The translations under genes were made by a program, and so were the position numbers. Positions 1 to 8,079 of a DNA stretch of 64,000 bases are shown here, piece by piece (position 1 is the stretch's first letter; each line of letters starts with the position of its first letter). The notes under the pieces were generated by a model. It saw only the letters and a program-made list of their open reading frames with translations, had not been told where the DNA came from and did not search any database. Origin of the DNA: Mesorhizobium sp. (GTDB lineage Bacteria > Pseudomonadota > Alphaproteobacteria > Rhizobiales > Rhizobiaceae); assembly GCF_024710845.1 (NCBI RefSeq), contig NZ_JANJTZ010000051.1, positions 62,001 to 126,000 on the forward strand. Direction: 5' to 3'.

Positions 1-1354
1 CCCAGACGACGAAGGCGACGATAGCGACCAGCACGACCGTCGGCACGAAGAAGTAGGATACGCGGTCGGCCAGCCCCTGGATCGGCGCGCGCGAGCGCTG
101 GGCCTTGGCGACCATCTCGACAATGCGCGACAGCATGGTCTCGGCGCCGACGCGCTCGGCGCGGATGATCAGCGTGCCGTTTCGGTTGAGCGTGCCGCCG
201 GTCACGGTGTCGCCTTCGGTCTTCTCGACCGGGACCGGTTCGCCCGTGATCATCGATTCATCGATGGAGGTGCGTCCCTCCTCGACCACGCCGTCGACCG
301 GAACGCTGTCGCCCGGCCGGACGCGCAGACGGTCGCCCTTTCTGACCTGGTCGAGCGGAACGTCCAGCTCGTCGCCGTTGGCCGAAAGCCGCCGTGCCGT
401 CTTCGGCGCGAGGTCGAGCAGCGCGCGGATCGCCGAACCGGTGCGCTCGCGCGCCCTGAGTTCGAGCACCTGGCCGAGGAAGACCAGCGCCACGATGACG
501 GCGGCGGCTTCGAAATAGACCGGGACCGACCCGCCGTGGCCGCGGAACTGATGCGGGAACAGGTCGGGGAAGAGCGTGGCGATGACGCTGTAGACATAGG
601 CGGTGCCGACCCCGATCGAGATCAGGGTCCACATGTTCGGGCTGCGGTTGACGAAGGAGTCGTAGCCGCGCCGGAAGAAGGGGATCGCCGCCCAGACCAC
701 CACGGGCGTCGCGAGGGCGAATTCCAGCCAGGCGGCGACGCGGTCGCCGATCCAGTCACGGACCGGCAGGCCGAGCATCGGCCCCATGGTGATGAGGAGC
801 AGCGGCAGGGAGAGGATCGCGCTCACCCAGAACCGCCGGGTGAAATCGACCAGTTCGGGGTTTGGACCCTCGTCGCCGGTTGGCACCCCCATCGGCTCCA
901 GCGCCATGCCGCAGATCGGGCAGGATCCCGGCTGGTCGCGCACGATCTCCGGATGCATGGGGCAGGTGTATTTGATGCCCTTGGGCATCGGCTCGGGGGC
1001 GGGGCGTCCTGCGGCGTATTTCGCCGGTTCGGCCTTGAACTTTGTCTCGCAGGCGTCGGAGCAGAAGTAGTAGCCGCTGCCTTCATGGCGGACGAAGTGC
1101 TTTGCCGATGCCCTGTCCACCTCCATGCCGCAGACCGGGTCCTCGGCCGTCAGGTAAGTGTCCGGGTCGGCGAGGAATTTCGACCGGCATCGCTCGGAGC
1201 AGAAGTGGTAGGCGTGTCCGCGATGCTCGGCGGTCGGCTTTCCCGCCGACGGATCGACGGTCATGCCGCAGACCGGATCGCGCACGGTTTGGGTATCGCC
1301 TTCCGTGACAGGTGTCGGGGCGTGATGCCGGTGATCGTGATCATGCGTGCTCAT
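1..1354 (-). CDS. Copper/heavy-metal translocating P-type ATPase, N-terminal part (cut by window edge)
   Basis: Membrane ATPase that exports a soft metal, probably copper. The visible 451 residues begin with a His-rich tail (HDHDHRHH), followed by two YHS metal-binding domains (DPVCGM at about 26 and 71, each ending in an FCSxxC pair). A heavy-metal-binding domain follows (YTCPMHPEI then CPICGM, about 128-153), then the first membrane helices and the actuator domain with SMITGEPVPVEK. The sequence leaves the window before the CPC membrane motif and the DKTGT phosphorylation site, so metal specificity cannot be read directly. The copper assignment rests on the YHS/HMBD architecture and the CueR-like promoter upstream. 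The ATG at 1354 opens directly on the His-rich tail. The two tandem YHS domains are slightly unusual, since one is more common. Confidence 0.9.
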   Translation of the reverse strand, partial: MSTHDHDHRHHAPTPVTEGDTQTVRDPVCGMTVDPSAGKPTAEHRGHAYHFCSERCRSKFLADPDTYLTAEDPVCGMEVDRASAKHFVRHEGSGYYFCSDACETKFKAEPAKYAAGRPAPEPMPKGIKYTCPMHPEIVRDQPGSCPICGMALEPMGVPTGDEGPNPELVDFTRRFWVSAILSLPLLLITMGPMLGLPVRDWIGDRVAAWLEFALATPVVVWAAIPFFRRGYDSFVNRSPNMWTLISIGVGTAYVYSVIATLFPDLFPHQFRGHGGSVPVYFEAAAVIVALVFLGQVLELRARERTGSAIRALLDLAPKTARRLSANGDELDVPLDQVRKGDRLRVRPGDSVPVDGVVEEGRTSIDESMITGEPVPVEKTEGDTVTGGTLNRNGTLIIRAERVGAETMLSRIVEMVAKAQRSRAPIQGLADRVSYFFVPTVVLVAIVAFVVW

Positions 1355-1393
1355 GGCGGCGACCCTCGTTGCAGGTATCCGACACAACTGACG

Positions 1394-1415
1394 CTTCCAG
1401 CAACTGGAAGGTCAA
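1394..1415 (-). promoter_or_regulatory. CueR/MerR-type copper promoter
   Basis: On the minus strand a -35 TTGACC (1415-1410) runs into the perfect dyad CTTCCAG-TTG-CTGGAAG (1410-1394). It is followed at the long 19-bp MerR-family spacing by a weak -10 (CAGTTG). This is almost the same as the classic CueR operator of copA promoters. It lies about 40 bp upstream of the P-type ATPase start, so copper induction by an off-window CueR is expected. Confidence 0.8.
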
Positions 1416-1445
1416 GCCCCTATCTTCGTTCCCGGTCGAGACCCT

Positions 1446-2468
1446 TCAGAAGGCGCGGAAGCCGCGTTCGATGCCGCAGGCCTTGCAATAGGCGTCGTGC
1501 ACGGGTCCGCGTCCGAGGTGATGCCTGAACCCCTTCATTTCGGTGAAATAGGGGATCGGAGCGCGAACCGGGCGCTCCGGCGCATCGGTGAAGTCGTCGA
1601 ACAGCGTCTGGATGGTGACGACGACGCGTTCGGCGTCGTTCCAGTCGCGGTATTCGCCGAGGTCGATCTTGTACGACGCTTCCAGATAGTCCATGCCCTG
1701 TTCCCAAAGCGGACGCGCCTTGCCGGTGACATACTGGAGATAGTCGCGCATCCGGCGCACGTCGTCCTTGGTCGAGATCGGTCCGTGACCCGCCACCACC
1801 GTCTCGACGTCCATGTCGAGGACCATGTCACAGACATTGATCCAGCGGTAGACCGGCCCGTACCAGGCGATCGGCGTGCCCTCGGTGAACAGGATGTCGC
1901 CCGTGAAGAGCACCTTGTCGTCGGGCACATAGACCAGCGCGTCGCCGAGCGAGTGCGAAGGGCCGACCTCTATCAACTGAACCTTCTTGTCACCGACCAT
2001 GATGTCGAGCGTGCCGGAGAATACTTCCGTCGGCGGTGTGAGTTCGATCCCGGAAAAGTCGAACGGCCGGAAGCACTCCTGCATGAAGACGCCGGCGCTG
2101 CCGAACTGCTCGGCATTGAGGTTGACCTTTTGAAGGATGGCGGGGTCGAAGCGCATAAAGTCGTCGACCGTGCCCTGCGTGCCGATGATGCGCGCGTCCT
2201 TCACCAGCTGATTGCCAAAGGTGTGGTCGCCATCGGCGTGGGTGTTGACGAGGATGCCGATGTCCTTCGCGGCCGGAATCGAGGCGCGGTAGGTCTCCAG
2301 CATCTCGGCGGTGAGCTTGAGATCGAACAGCGTGTCGACCATCAGCGTCGCGTCGCCGTCGACGATCAGCCCGGCGTTCGACCAGCCCCAGCTGCCGTCG
2401 GGCAGCAGATAGGCGTAGCAGCCGTTGCCGAGATCGTGGATGCCTTTTGTGTATTGCCATCTGGCCAT
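1446..2468 (-). CDS. MBL-fold metallo-hydrolase
   Basis: A 340-residue metallo-beta-lactamase-fold hydrolase, predicted soluble. The metal-site signature is T76-H77-A-D79-G-D81-H82, with further ligands H172 (GPSHS), D191 (FTGD) and H228 (AGHGP). The second His of the canonical HxHxDH motif is Asp here; variants reading HADGDH do occur in this superfamily. It sits 18 bp downstream of the TRAP large permease and is probably the last gene of that operon, suggesting it acts on the imported compound or a thioester/lactone made from it. The substrate is unknown. Confidence 0.85.
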   Translation of the reverse strand: MARWQYTKGIHDLGNGCYAYLLPDGSWGWSNAGLIVDGDATLMVDTLFDLKLTAEMLETYRASIPAAKDIGILVNTHADGDHTFGNQLVKDARIIGTQGTVDDFMRFDPAILQKVNLNAEQFGSAGVFMQECFRPFDFSGIELTPPTEVFSGTLDIMVGDKKVQLIEVGPSHSLGDALVYVPDDKVLFTGDILFTEGTPIAWYGPVYRWINVCDMVLDMDVETVVAGHGPISTKDDVRRMRDYLQYVTGKARPLWEQGMDYLEASYKIDLGEYRDWNDAERVVVTIQTLFDDFTDAPERPVRAPIPYFTEMKGFRHHLGRGPVHDAYCKACGIERGFRAF

Positions 2469-2486
2469 TGCATGCTTCCCGAAGAA

Positions 2487-3803
2487 CTAGACGAGAGCCG
2501 TGGCGAGCCACGGGAACAGGAACACGAGGATGAGCACGAAGAGCATCATCGCGGCGAAGGGCGTGGCGCCGGCGAAGATCTCGCCGAGCGTGATCTTGCT
2601 GTCGGGGCCGAGCGTCGCTTTCACCACAAACACGGCGATACCGAAGGGCGGCGTCAGAAGGCCGATCTCGACGGCGAGCACCATCAGGACGCCGAGCCAT
2701 ATCAGGTCGACATTCATGCCGGTGAGGATCGGGATCGCGATCGGCAGCGTCAGAAGCATGATCGAGGCCGAGTCGAGGATGGTGCCCAGCGCGATGACAA
2801 CGAGCATCAGGGCAAGGACGATGCCGGTGACGCCCAGACCCGAATCCACCACCCAGGTGCCGAGCCATCCGGGCATGCCGGACATGGCGAGCATGCGCGA
2901 ATAGAGGCTGGCGCCGATGATCAGGAAGCAGATCGACGATGTGGTATGCCCGGTCTGCACGAGGACCTGCCAGAAACTCGCCCAGGTCAGGCGCCGCTTG
3001 GCGAGCGAGATGAGAAGGGCTCCGAGCGCACCAGCGGCGCCGGCTTCGGTCGGCGTGAAATAGCCCCCATAGGTGCCGCCGAGCACGAGGCCGATCAGGA
3101 TGACGATCGGCGCGATTTTGTTGGCCATCTCGGCGACGCTCATGTCATTGGCAGTGTCGTAGCTGGCTGCCTTGCGCCCGCCGATGAACGAAGGCCACCA
3201 CCTGCCCATCGCGAAGATGCCGATGCAGTAAACGACGGAGAGCAGGACGCCGGGGATGACGCCGGCAATGAAGAGCGAGCCGACCGACTGTTCGGTGAGC
3301 ACGCCATAGAGGATGAAGAGCAGGCTGGGCGGAATGAGCATGCCAAGCACCGAGGAGCCGGCCACCACGCCGACTGCAAAGCGTGCCGTGTAGCCGTGGC
3401 GGATCATCTCCGGCACCGCAACCTTGGTGAACACGGCGGCCGAGGCGATCGAGATGCCGGTGATCGCCGCAAAGACGGCATTGGCGGCAACCGTTGCGAT
3501 GCCGAGACCGCCGAGGACGCGCCTGAACAGTTGCGCCGCCACCTCGAACGTATCGCGGCCGATGCCGGCGACGGCGACCAGCAGGCCCATCAGCACGAAC
3601 AGCGGCACGACGCCGAACAGATAGTCGCTGATCGAATCCTTGAAGGCGATGACCAGCATGTTCGAGGCGATGTCGAAATTGCCTCGCAGCAGCCAGACGC
3701 CGCAGAACGACAGCAGGATCAGTGCGATGGCGACATGCATGCCCGAATAGATCAGGATCAGCATTGTCGCGATGGAGAGGAAGGCGATGCCGACGCCGCT
3801 CAT
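2487..3803 (-). CDS. dctM: TRAP transporter large permease (DctM type)
   Basis: Large, about 12-helix membrane subunit of a tripartite ATP-independent periplasmic transporter, which drives import of an organic acid with a Na+ or H+ gradient. The 438-residue protein begins MSGVGIAFLS. Typical DctM features are visible: a hydrophobic N-terminal helix, VPLFVLMGLL near residue 95, SVLGMLIPPSLLFILYG near 150 and LTPPFGIAVFVVK near the C-terminus. The start at 3803 overlaps the DctQ stop (ATGA), which favours it over an in-frame upstream start at 3905 that would run into dctQ. It shares the operon with dctP and dctQ. Confidence 0.93.
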   Translation of the reverse strand: MSGVGIAFLSIATMLILIYSGMHVAIALILLSFCGVWLLRGNFDIASNMLVIAFKDSISDYLFGVVPLFVLMGLLVAVAGIGRDTFEVAAQLFRRVLGGLGIATVAANAVFAAITGISIASAAVFTKVAVPEMIRHGYTARFAVGVVAGSSVLGMLIPPSLLFILYGVLTEQSVGSLFIAGVIPGVLLSVVYCIGIFAMGRWWPSFIGGRKAASYDTANDMSVAEMANKIAPIVILIGLVLGGTYGGYFTPTEAGAAGALGALLISLAKRRLTWASFWQVLVQTGHTTSSICFLIIGASLYSRMLAMSGMPGWLGTWVVDSGLGVTGIVLALMLVVIALGTILDSASIMLLTLPIAIPILTGMNVDLIWLGVLMVLAVEIGLLTPPFGIAVFVVKATLGPDSKITLGEIFAGATPFAAMMLFVLILVFLFPWLATALV

Positions 3804-4360
3804 CGCACAGGCTCCTGCGCCGCGCGGGCGTCGTTCCACGACAGAATGAAGAACTGGATCGCGGTCGCGCCGATGCCGAGGAAGACGAGAACGAACAGCG
3901 GCCACTGCGGGATGGTGAAGAAGCCGGGATTGCCCATGAAGTTCCGCTCGGGGTGCAGCCAGGCCGCGACTACGCTCGGCCAGTATTTCCAGGCGATCAT
4001 CAGCATCAGCAGACCGCCGACGAGGTGGAAGACCGCGAGCAGCGCGAAGCGGACGCGAGGCGCACGGTGCTCGAGCACACCCAGGAGAACATCGGAACGC
4101 GTCATCGCCCCTGAACGCAGAGTGTGGGCGAGCTGCAGGAAGACGATGCCGACGATCGAGAAAGAGACGAGCTCAGGCACGCCGGCAATCGGATTCGACA
4201 GGAAACTGCGTCCGAAGATGTCGGCATTGATGAGGAGCATGAGCCCGATGATCCACACAGTGCCCATCGCATTCATGACGCCGATGACCCGCGCGAAGGG
4301 GCCGCCCGGAGCGGCGGGCGGTGGCTCGCCGTCAAGGGGAATTGCGGTCTCGCCCGCCAT
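3800..4360 (-). CDS. dctQ: TRAP transporter small permease (DctQ type)
   Basis: Small four-helix membrane subunit (186 residues) that pairs with DctM. The motif NADIFGRSFLSNPIAGVPEL is the characteristic DctQ stretch after helix 1. Helices are visible at about 30-45, 63-82, 100-125 and 150-170. A proline-rich, hydrophilic N-terminus of about 22 residues precedes helix 1. It lies between dctP and dctM, overlapping dctM by 4 bases. Confidence 0.92.
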   Translation of the reverse strand: MAGETAIPLDGEPPPAAPGGPFARVIGVMNAMGTVWIIGLMLLINADIFGRSFLSNPIAGVPELVSFSIVGIVFLQLAHTLRSGAMTRSDVLLGVLEHRAPRVRFALLAVFHLVGGLLMLMIAWKYWPSVVAAWLHPERNFMGNPGFFTIPQWPLFVLVFLGIGATAIQFFILSWNDARAAQEPVR

Positions 4361-4458
4361 GGCGTTACCTCCAGTGTGGGATTTTCATCGGGACTGCCGG
4401 ATCCCCTCCGACCGGGGAGGGGATCCGGTTGCCCGGCTGACGCCGCCGGGCGGGAGGA

Positions 4459-5532
4459 TTACTCCGCCAGGTAGTCGCGCTCGAAGGTGAAGCCCGATGC
4501 CTTCAGATTGTCGCGATAGGCTTCCAATACTTTCTTAGCCGGCTCGCCCCTGGCTTCTGCTGCCTTGGCCCAGGCCGCGGTCGGGTTCGGAAGGGCCTTG
4601 ATCCAGGCGCTGCGCTCTGCGGGATCGAACTCGACGATCTTGCCGCCGCTGTCGACCAGCTTCTTCTTGGCCGCTTCGTAGCGAGCCTCCTGTTCGTCGA
4701 AATAGGCCTTCGTGTAGGCGGCGGCGGCCGTCTTGAACGCTGCCTTGGTCTCGTCCGAGAACGTGTCCCAGATCTGCTTCGAGACGCCCATTCCGCCGAT
4801 ATACATCGCGCCGAAATGGGTCTGGTTCCAGTTGGGCGCCACTTCGTAGAGCTTGGCCGGCACGTTCGCGGTCATCCAGCCGATATTGCCGTCGTACACG
4901 CCGGTCTTGATGTCGTTGTAGAAGGAGACATAGCTGCCCTGGACGCCGACGGCGCCGGTTCCGGCGAGCCAGGCGAGGTTGGGTCCCGCGCCGCCGATCT
5001 TGACGCCGTTCAAGTCGGCGATCTTGGACAGTTCCTTGGTCGAGGCGATGTTGTAGTCGTCGATGGCGATACCGCCGCCGATATAGACGACGCCGGTCGC
5101 TTCCTCGAGCTTCGCCAGCGCGCCTTCGGTCTCCATCAACGCCTTCTCGACGGCGGTGGTGACGCCGCGCGCGTCCGGCGGGCCGAAGGGCATGGCATAG
5201 GTCAGGTTGAGCAGGCCCATCGTGGCCGGATTGAACACGCCGCTCATCTGGCCGACGTCGATGATGCCCTGCTGGAAGGCATCCACCTCGGAGCCGAGCT
5301 TGACGATGGTGCCACCATAGCCTTGCGTCCAGTTGATCTTGACCTTGCCGGTCTTGGCGAGTTCGGCGTCGACCGTCGGCACGAAGGTCTCCTTCAGGTG
5401 CTTCACCCAGAGGAAGACCTCCGGATGGCCCGCCGCCACGGTCAGGTTGAGCGTTTCCTGCGACAGCGCCGGCGCCGAGCCGAACGCGACGGCAATGGCG
5501 GCTGCGCCGCCAAGCAAAGCATTGCGATACAT
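4459..5532 (-). CDS. dctP: TRAP transporter substrate-binding protein (DctP type)
   Basis: Periplasmic solute receptor (357 residues) of the TRAP system. A signal peptide is clear (MYRNALLGGAAAIAVAFG, cleaved near ALSQ). The mature protein has the DctP pattern, including VKIGGAGPNLAWLAGTGAVGV and GGMGVSKQIWDTFSDETKAAF. A good ribosome site (GGGAGGATGTGA) precedes the ATG at 5532. It is the first gene of the minus-strand operon and diverges from the TetR regulator, which probably controls it. A ligand cannot be assigned from sequence; carboxylates are usual for the family. About 100 bp separate it from dctQ. Confidence 0.92.
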   Translation of the reverse strand: MYRNALLGGAAAIAVAFGSAPALSQETLNLTVAAGHPEVFLWVKHLKETFVPTVDAELAKTGKVKINWTQGYGGTIVKLGSEVDAFQQGIIDVGQMSGVFNPATMGLLNLTYAMPFGPPDARGVTTAVEKALMETEGALAKLEEATGVVYIGGGIAIDDYNIASTKELSKIADLNGVKIGGAGPNLAWLAGTGAVGVQGSYVSFYNDIKTGVYDGNIGWMTANVPAKLYEVAPNWNQTHFGAMYIGGMGVSKQIWDTFSDETKAAFKTAAAAYTKAYFDEQEARYEAAKKKLVDSGGKIVEFDPAERSAWIKALPNPTAAWAKAAEARGEPAKKVLEAYRDNLKASGFTFERDYLAE

Positions 5533-5587
5533 TCACATCCTCCCTGTTCGGACGGCGGCTCTCTCCCTGCCGATCCCGTCATTGCAT

Positions 5588-5636
5588 GAACGGTAGCATA
5601 TTTGAACAAGTTGACAAGAACTTTGATATGCCGTTC
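5588..5636. promoter_or_regulatory. Imperfect inverted repeat, probable TetR operator between divergent operons
   Basis: GAACGG-TA-GCATAT (5588-5601) is mirrored by ATATGCCGTTC (5626-5636), the left arm carrying two extra bases. A TTGACA -35-like hexamer lies between the arms (about 5611-5616). The AT-rich 5580-5640 stretch contrasts with the GC-rich genes and separates dctP from tetR, so it is the natural place for an operator acting on both. Confidence 0.5.
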
Positions 5637-5663
5637 AATTCAATCATGGCGGAGGAGGAACAC

Positions 5664-5684
5664 ATGGTCCGCCATGGCCCATGA
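5664..5684 (+). other. Six-codon leader ORF (MVRHGP) with strong ribosome site, overlapping the tetR start
   Basis: GGAGGAGGAACAC places a near-ideal ribosome site five bases before ATG 5664. The frame codes MVRHGP and stops at TGA 5682-5684, overlapping the ATG of the TetR gene (ATGA at 5681). The TetR ATG has no good ribosome site of its own, so translational coupling through the leader is plausible. A further short frame starts at 5674 (16 residues). Confidence 0.4.
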
Positions 5685-6388
5685 CGAAAATGGCAAGATC
5701 AGAAAAAAGCGAACCGGATCATAAGGTTGGGGTGGCCGATGCACCGCATCGCAGTGCCGCGGCGACGCGTGCGCGCATCCTGGAGTCGGCCGAGGCGGAG
5801 TTCGCGGACCACGGCTTCGACGGCGTCTCGGTCCGCCAGATCGCGCTGCGGGCCGAGGTGCCGGTCGCGCTAATCAACTACCACTATGGCAGCAAGGAAG
5901 GCCTCTATCGCGCGATCTTCGAGATGCGCGCTCCGATGATCGTCGATCAGCGTCTCGCCGGCCTTCGGCTGGCGGAGATGGAGCCCGACCAGGAGCGGAA
6001 GGTCGAGATGATCGTCAAGGCGGTCCTGGTGCCCAATCTGCACATGCGCAGCGCGGAGAAGAATTCCAGCTATGCGCGGATCCTTGCACGCGAAGTGTCG
6101 GACCCGAAGTCGCACGACCGAAAGGTCATCCAGGAGTTCTTCGATCCGATTGCCTACAAGGTCACCGAGGCGCTGCAGAAGGCAATGCCCGACCGTACCA
6201 TCGAGGAAATCCACTGGGGCTATCAGGCGATGCTCGGCGTCATGGTCTACACGATGGCCGACACCGGACGCATCAGCCGCCTCTCCGGCGGGCGATGCGA
6301 TCCGGAGGAGGAGATGGCGACGTCAACCCATCTGGTGGCGCTGATGAAAGCAGCGCTGCTCTACGGCCGCGTGCCGAAGAAGGAATGA
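5681..6388 (+). CDS. TetR-family transcriptional regulator
   Basis: A 235-residue DNA-binding repressor. The N-terminal helix-turn-helix is clear (TRARILESAEAEFADHGFDG, then SVRQIALRAEVPVALINYHY and GSKEGLYRAIF, about residues 29-80). The C-terminal part resembles the ligand domain of the CerR/YbiH-like TetR group (RILAREVSDPKSHDRKV). It diverges from the TRAP operon and heads the plus-strand catabolic operon, so it probably senses the substrate and controls both. ATG 5690 (MARSEK) is an alternative start. Confidence 0.88.
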   Translation: MTKMARSEKSEPDHKVGVADAPHRSAAATRARILESAEAEFADHGFDGVSVRQIALRAEVPVALINYHYGSKEGLYRAIFEMRAPMIVDQRLAGLRLAEMEPDQERKVEMIVKAVLVPNLHMRSAEKNSSYARILAREVSDPKSHDRKVIQEFFDPIAYKVTEALQKAMPDRTIEEIHWGYQAMLGVMVYTMADTGRISRLSGGRCDPEEEMATSTHLVALMKAALLYGRVPKKE

Positions 6389-6433
6389 CCGGCGGCGACT
6401 GCCGCGGCAATAAGGCTCAACGGGAGGAGACCA

Positions 6434-7420
6434 ATGAAGCTCGTAACCTATGAACGGAAGGGAAAGCCGCGCGCCGGCGCCTTCGTCGACGGCGACCGCA
6501 AGATCGTCGACCTCGCGGATGCGCACAAGGAGGCTTTCGGCAAGAGCTATTCAGCCTTCGCATCCGTGCAGGCGATGATCGAGGCCGGCGATGCCGCGCT
6601 CGACCGCGCCTACGAGACCGTGAAGAAGGGGCGCAAGGGCGCCTTCGCCCGCAAGGACGTGCGGCTCCTCGCACCAGTGCCGGTGCCGGTCCAGATGCGC
6701 GACTGCCTCTGCTTCGAGACCCATCTCAAGCAGTCCTTCGCCGCCGCCCGGCGCGTTCGCGCCAATGCGACTCCGGACCCCGAGGCCGCGATGAAGGAGT
6801 TCGAGCGCACCGGCGTGCTGTCGATCCCCAAGATCTTCTACGAGCAGCCGATCTACTACAAGGCCAACCGCTTCTCGGTGATCGGCACCGACCAGGACGT
6901 GCTGTGGCCGAGTTACTCGAAGCTGATGGATTTCGAACTGGAGTTCGGCTTCTACGTGCGCAAGAAGGGCGTCGACATCGCCCGCGACAAGGCGCGCGAC
7001 TACATCTACGGCTACACCATCTTCAACGACTTCTCGGCCCGCGACGCCCAGACGGTGGAGATGGGCGGCCAACTCGGGCCGGCCAAGGGCAAGGACTTCG
7101 ACTACGGCAATGCGATGGGCCCGTGCCTCGTCACCGCCGACGAGATGAAGGATCCCTACAACCTGACCATGATCGCGCGCGTCAACGGCGAGGAGTGGGG
7201 TCGCGGCAACTCGTCGTCGATGCACTGGAAGTTCGAGGACCTGATCGCGCATGTCTCGCAGTCGGAGACCATCTATCCCGGCGAGTTCTTCGGCTCCGGC
7301 ACGGTCGGCAACGGATGCGGCCTCGAGCACATGAAGTTCCTGAAGCACGGCGACGTGGTCGAACTGGAGGTCGAGGGTATCGGCATCCTGCGCAACCGCG
7401 TGCTGACCCGGGCGAACTGA
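6434..7420 (+). CDS. Fumarylacetoacetate hydrolase (FAH) family protein
   Basis: A 328-residue protein of the FAH superfamily, whose members hydrolyse, hydrate or decarboxylate beta-diketo acids in aromatic and related catabolism. The metal-binding core appears as MDFELEFGFYV (about 165-175) and YTIFNDFSARDAQ (about 193-205), followed by GPCLVTADEM and the substrate-loop region near SSSMHWKFEDLI. It is longer at the N-terminus than small FAH decarboxylases and lies nearer in length to true C-C hydrolases. GGGAGGAGACC precedes the start. It opens the plus-strand operon with the cupin 11 bp downstream. The exact reaction is unknown. Confidence 0.88.
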   Translation: MKLVTYERKGKPRAGAFVDGDRKIVDLADAHKEAFGKSYSAFASVQAMIEAGDAALDRAYETVKKGRKGAFARKDVRLLAPVPVPVQMRDCLCFETHLKQSFAAARRVRANATPDPEAAMKEFERTGVLSIPKIFYEQPIYYKANRFSVIGTDQDVLWPSYSKLMDFELEFGFYVRKKGVDIARDKARDYIYGYTIFNDFSARDAQTVEMGGQLGPAKGKDFDYGNAMGPCLVTADEMKDPYNLTMIARVNGEEWGRGNSSSMHWKFEDLIAHVSQSETIYPGEFFGSGTVGNGCGLEHMKFLKHGDVVELEVEGIGILRNRVLTRAN

Positions 7421-7431
7421 GGGAGGAAACC

Positions 7432-7968
7432 ATGTCAATCAGCAAGATCAAGCGCTACGTCACCGGCCACAACAAGGACGGCAAGGCGATCGTGACCTAT
7501 GACGACTTTGCGCCGAACGCCGTGCCGCTGAAGGGCTGGCCGGGCGCGGGCGTCACCGAGATCTGGGTCACCGGCGAAATGCCGGTCAACAACATGGGCC
7601 AGAGCGACCAGTCGCTGCGCCCGCTGCAGCACGACCCTGTTCGCAACGGCACCATCTTCCGAGTCGTCGAGATCCCGCCGGAGAGCAAGTCGGCCATCGA
7701 CACCGAGGCGACTTTCGCCCAGCTGGGTTCGGGCAACAAGCCGAGAGACGAGGACAAGGCCAAGCACCCGACCATGCACAAGACCAATTCGGTCGACTAT
7801 CTCGTCGTGATTTCGGGCGAGATGTGGATGATCATGGAGGAAGGCGAAGTGCTGCTGAAGGCCGGCGACTGTATCGTCCAGCGCGGGACCAACCACGCCT
7901 GGAAGAACACGAGCGACAAGCCATGCCTGCTCGCCGCGGTGCTCGTGGACGCGCATCCGGCTCCTTAG
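7432..7968 (+). CDS. Cupin-domain protein
   Basis: A 178-residue single-cupin protein. The N-terminal half carries VPLKGWPGAGVTEIW and the beta-barrel spans about 75-175. Visible barrel elements are HKTNSVDYLVVISGEMWMIME and LLKAGDCIVQRGTNHAWKN, with His at the usual cupin-2 metal position in the second motif. In the first motif His precedes the canonical EE by a TNSVDY spacing, so the metal set is incomplete relative to dioxygenases. The ribosome site GGGAGGAAACC decides the ATG at 7432. It may act as a dioxygenase or isomerase on the same pathway as the FAH enzyme. Confidence 0.85.
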   Translation: MSISKIKRYVTGHNKDGKAIVTYDDFAPNAVPLKGWPGAGVTEIWVTGEMPVNNMGQSDQSLRPLQHDPVRNGTIFRVVEIPPESKSAIDTEATFAQLGSGNKPRDEDKAKHPTMHKTNSVDYLVVISGEMWMIMEEGEVLLKAGDCIVQRGTNHAWKNTSDKPCLLAAVLVDAHPAP

Positions 7969-8010
7969 GGCTAGCATTGCGCGTCCCGCACCGGCGCGGG
8001 ATACTGAACC

Positions 8011-8033
8011 GTCCCGCGCAATGCGCGCGGGAC
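8011..8033. repeat. Hairpin between cupin and acyl-CoA synthetase genes
   Basis: GTCCCGCGC-AATGC-GCGCGGGAC forms a perfect 9-bp stem. An adjacent smaller hairpin (TCCCGCACCGGCGCGGGA, about 7984-8001) repeats the same TCCCGC/GCGGGA arms. There is no T-run, so this looks more like an RNA-stabilising or attenuating element than a strong terminator. Confidence 0.5.
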
Positions 8034-8079
8034 CGGTCCGGTCATTCGAGCAACTCTCATCCAGGCGGACAGGAGTCCC

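Noticed and set aside
1497-4490. 997-residue plus-strand open frame
   Set aside because: It is antisense to the MBL, dctM and dctQ genes, has a low-complexity Arg/Asp/Glu composition and matches no family; it results from high GC at codon third positions.
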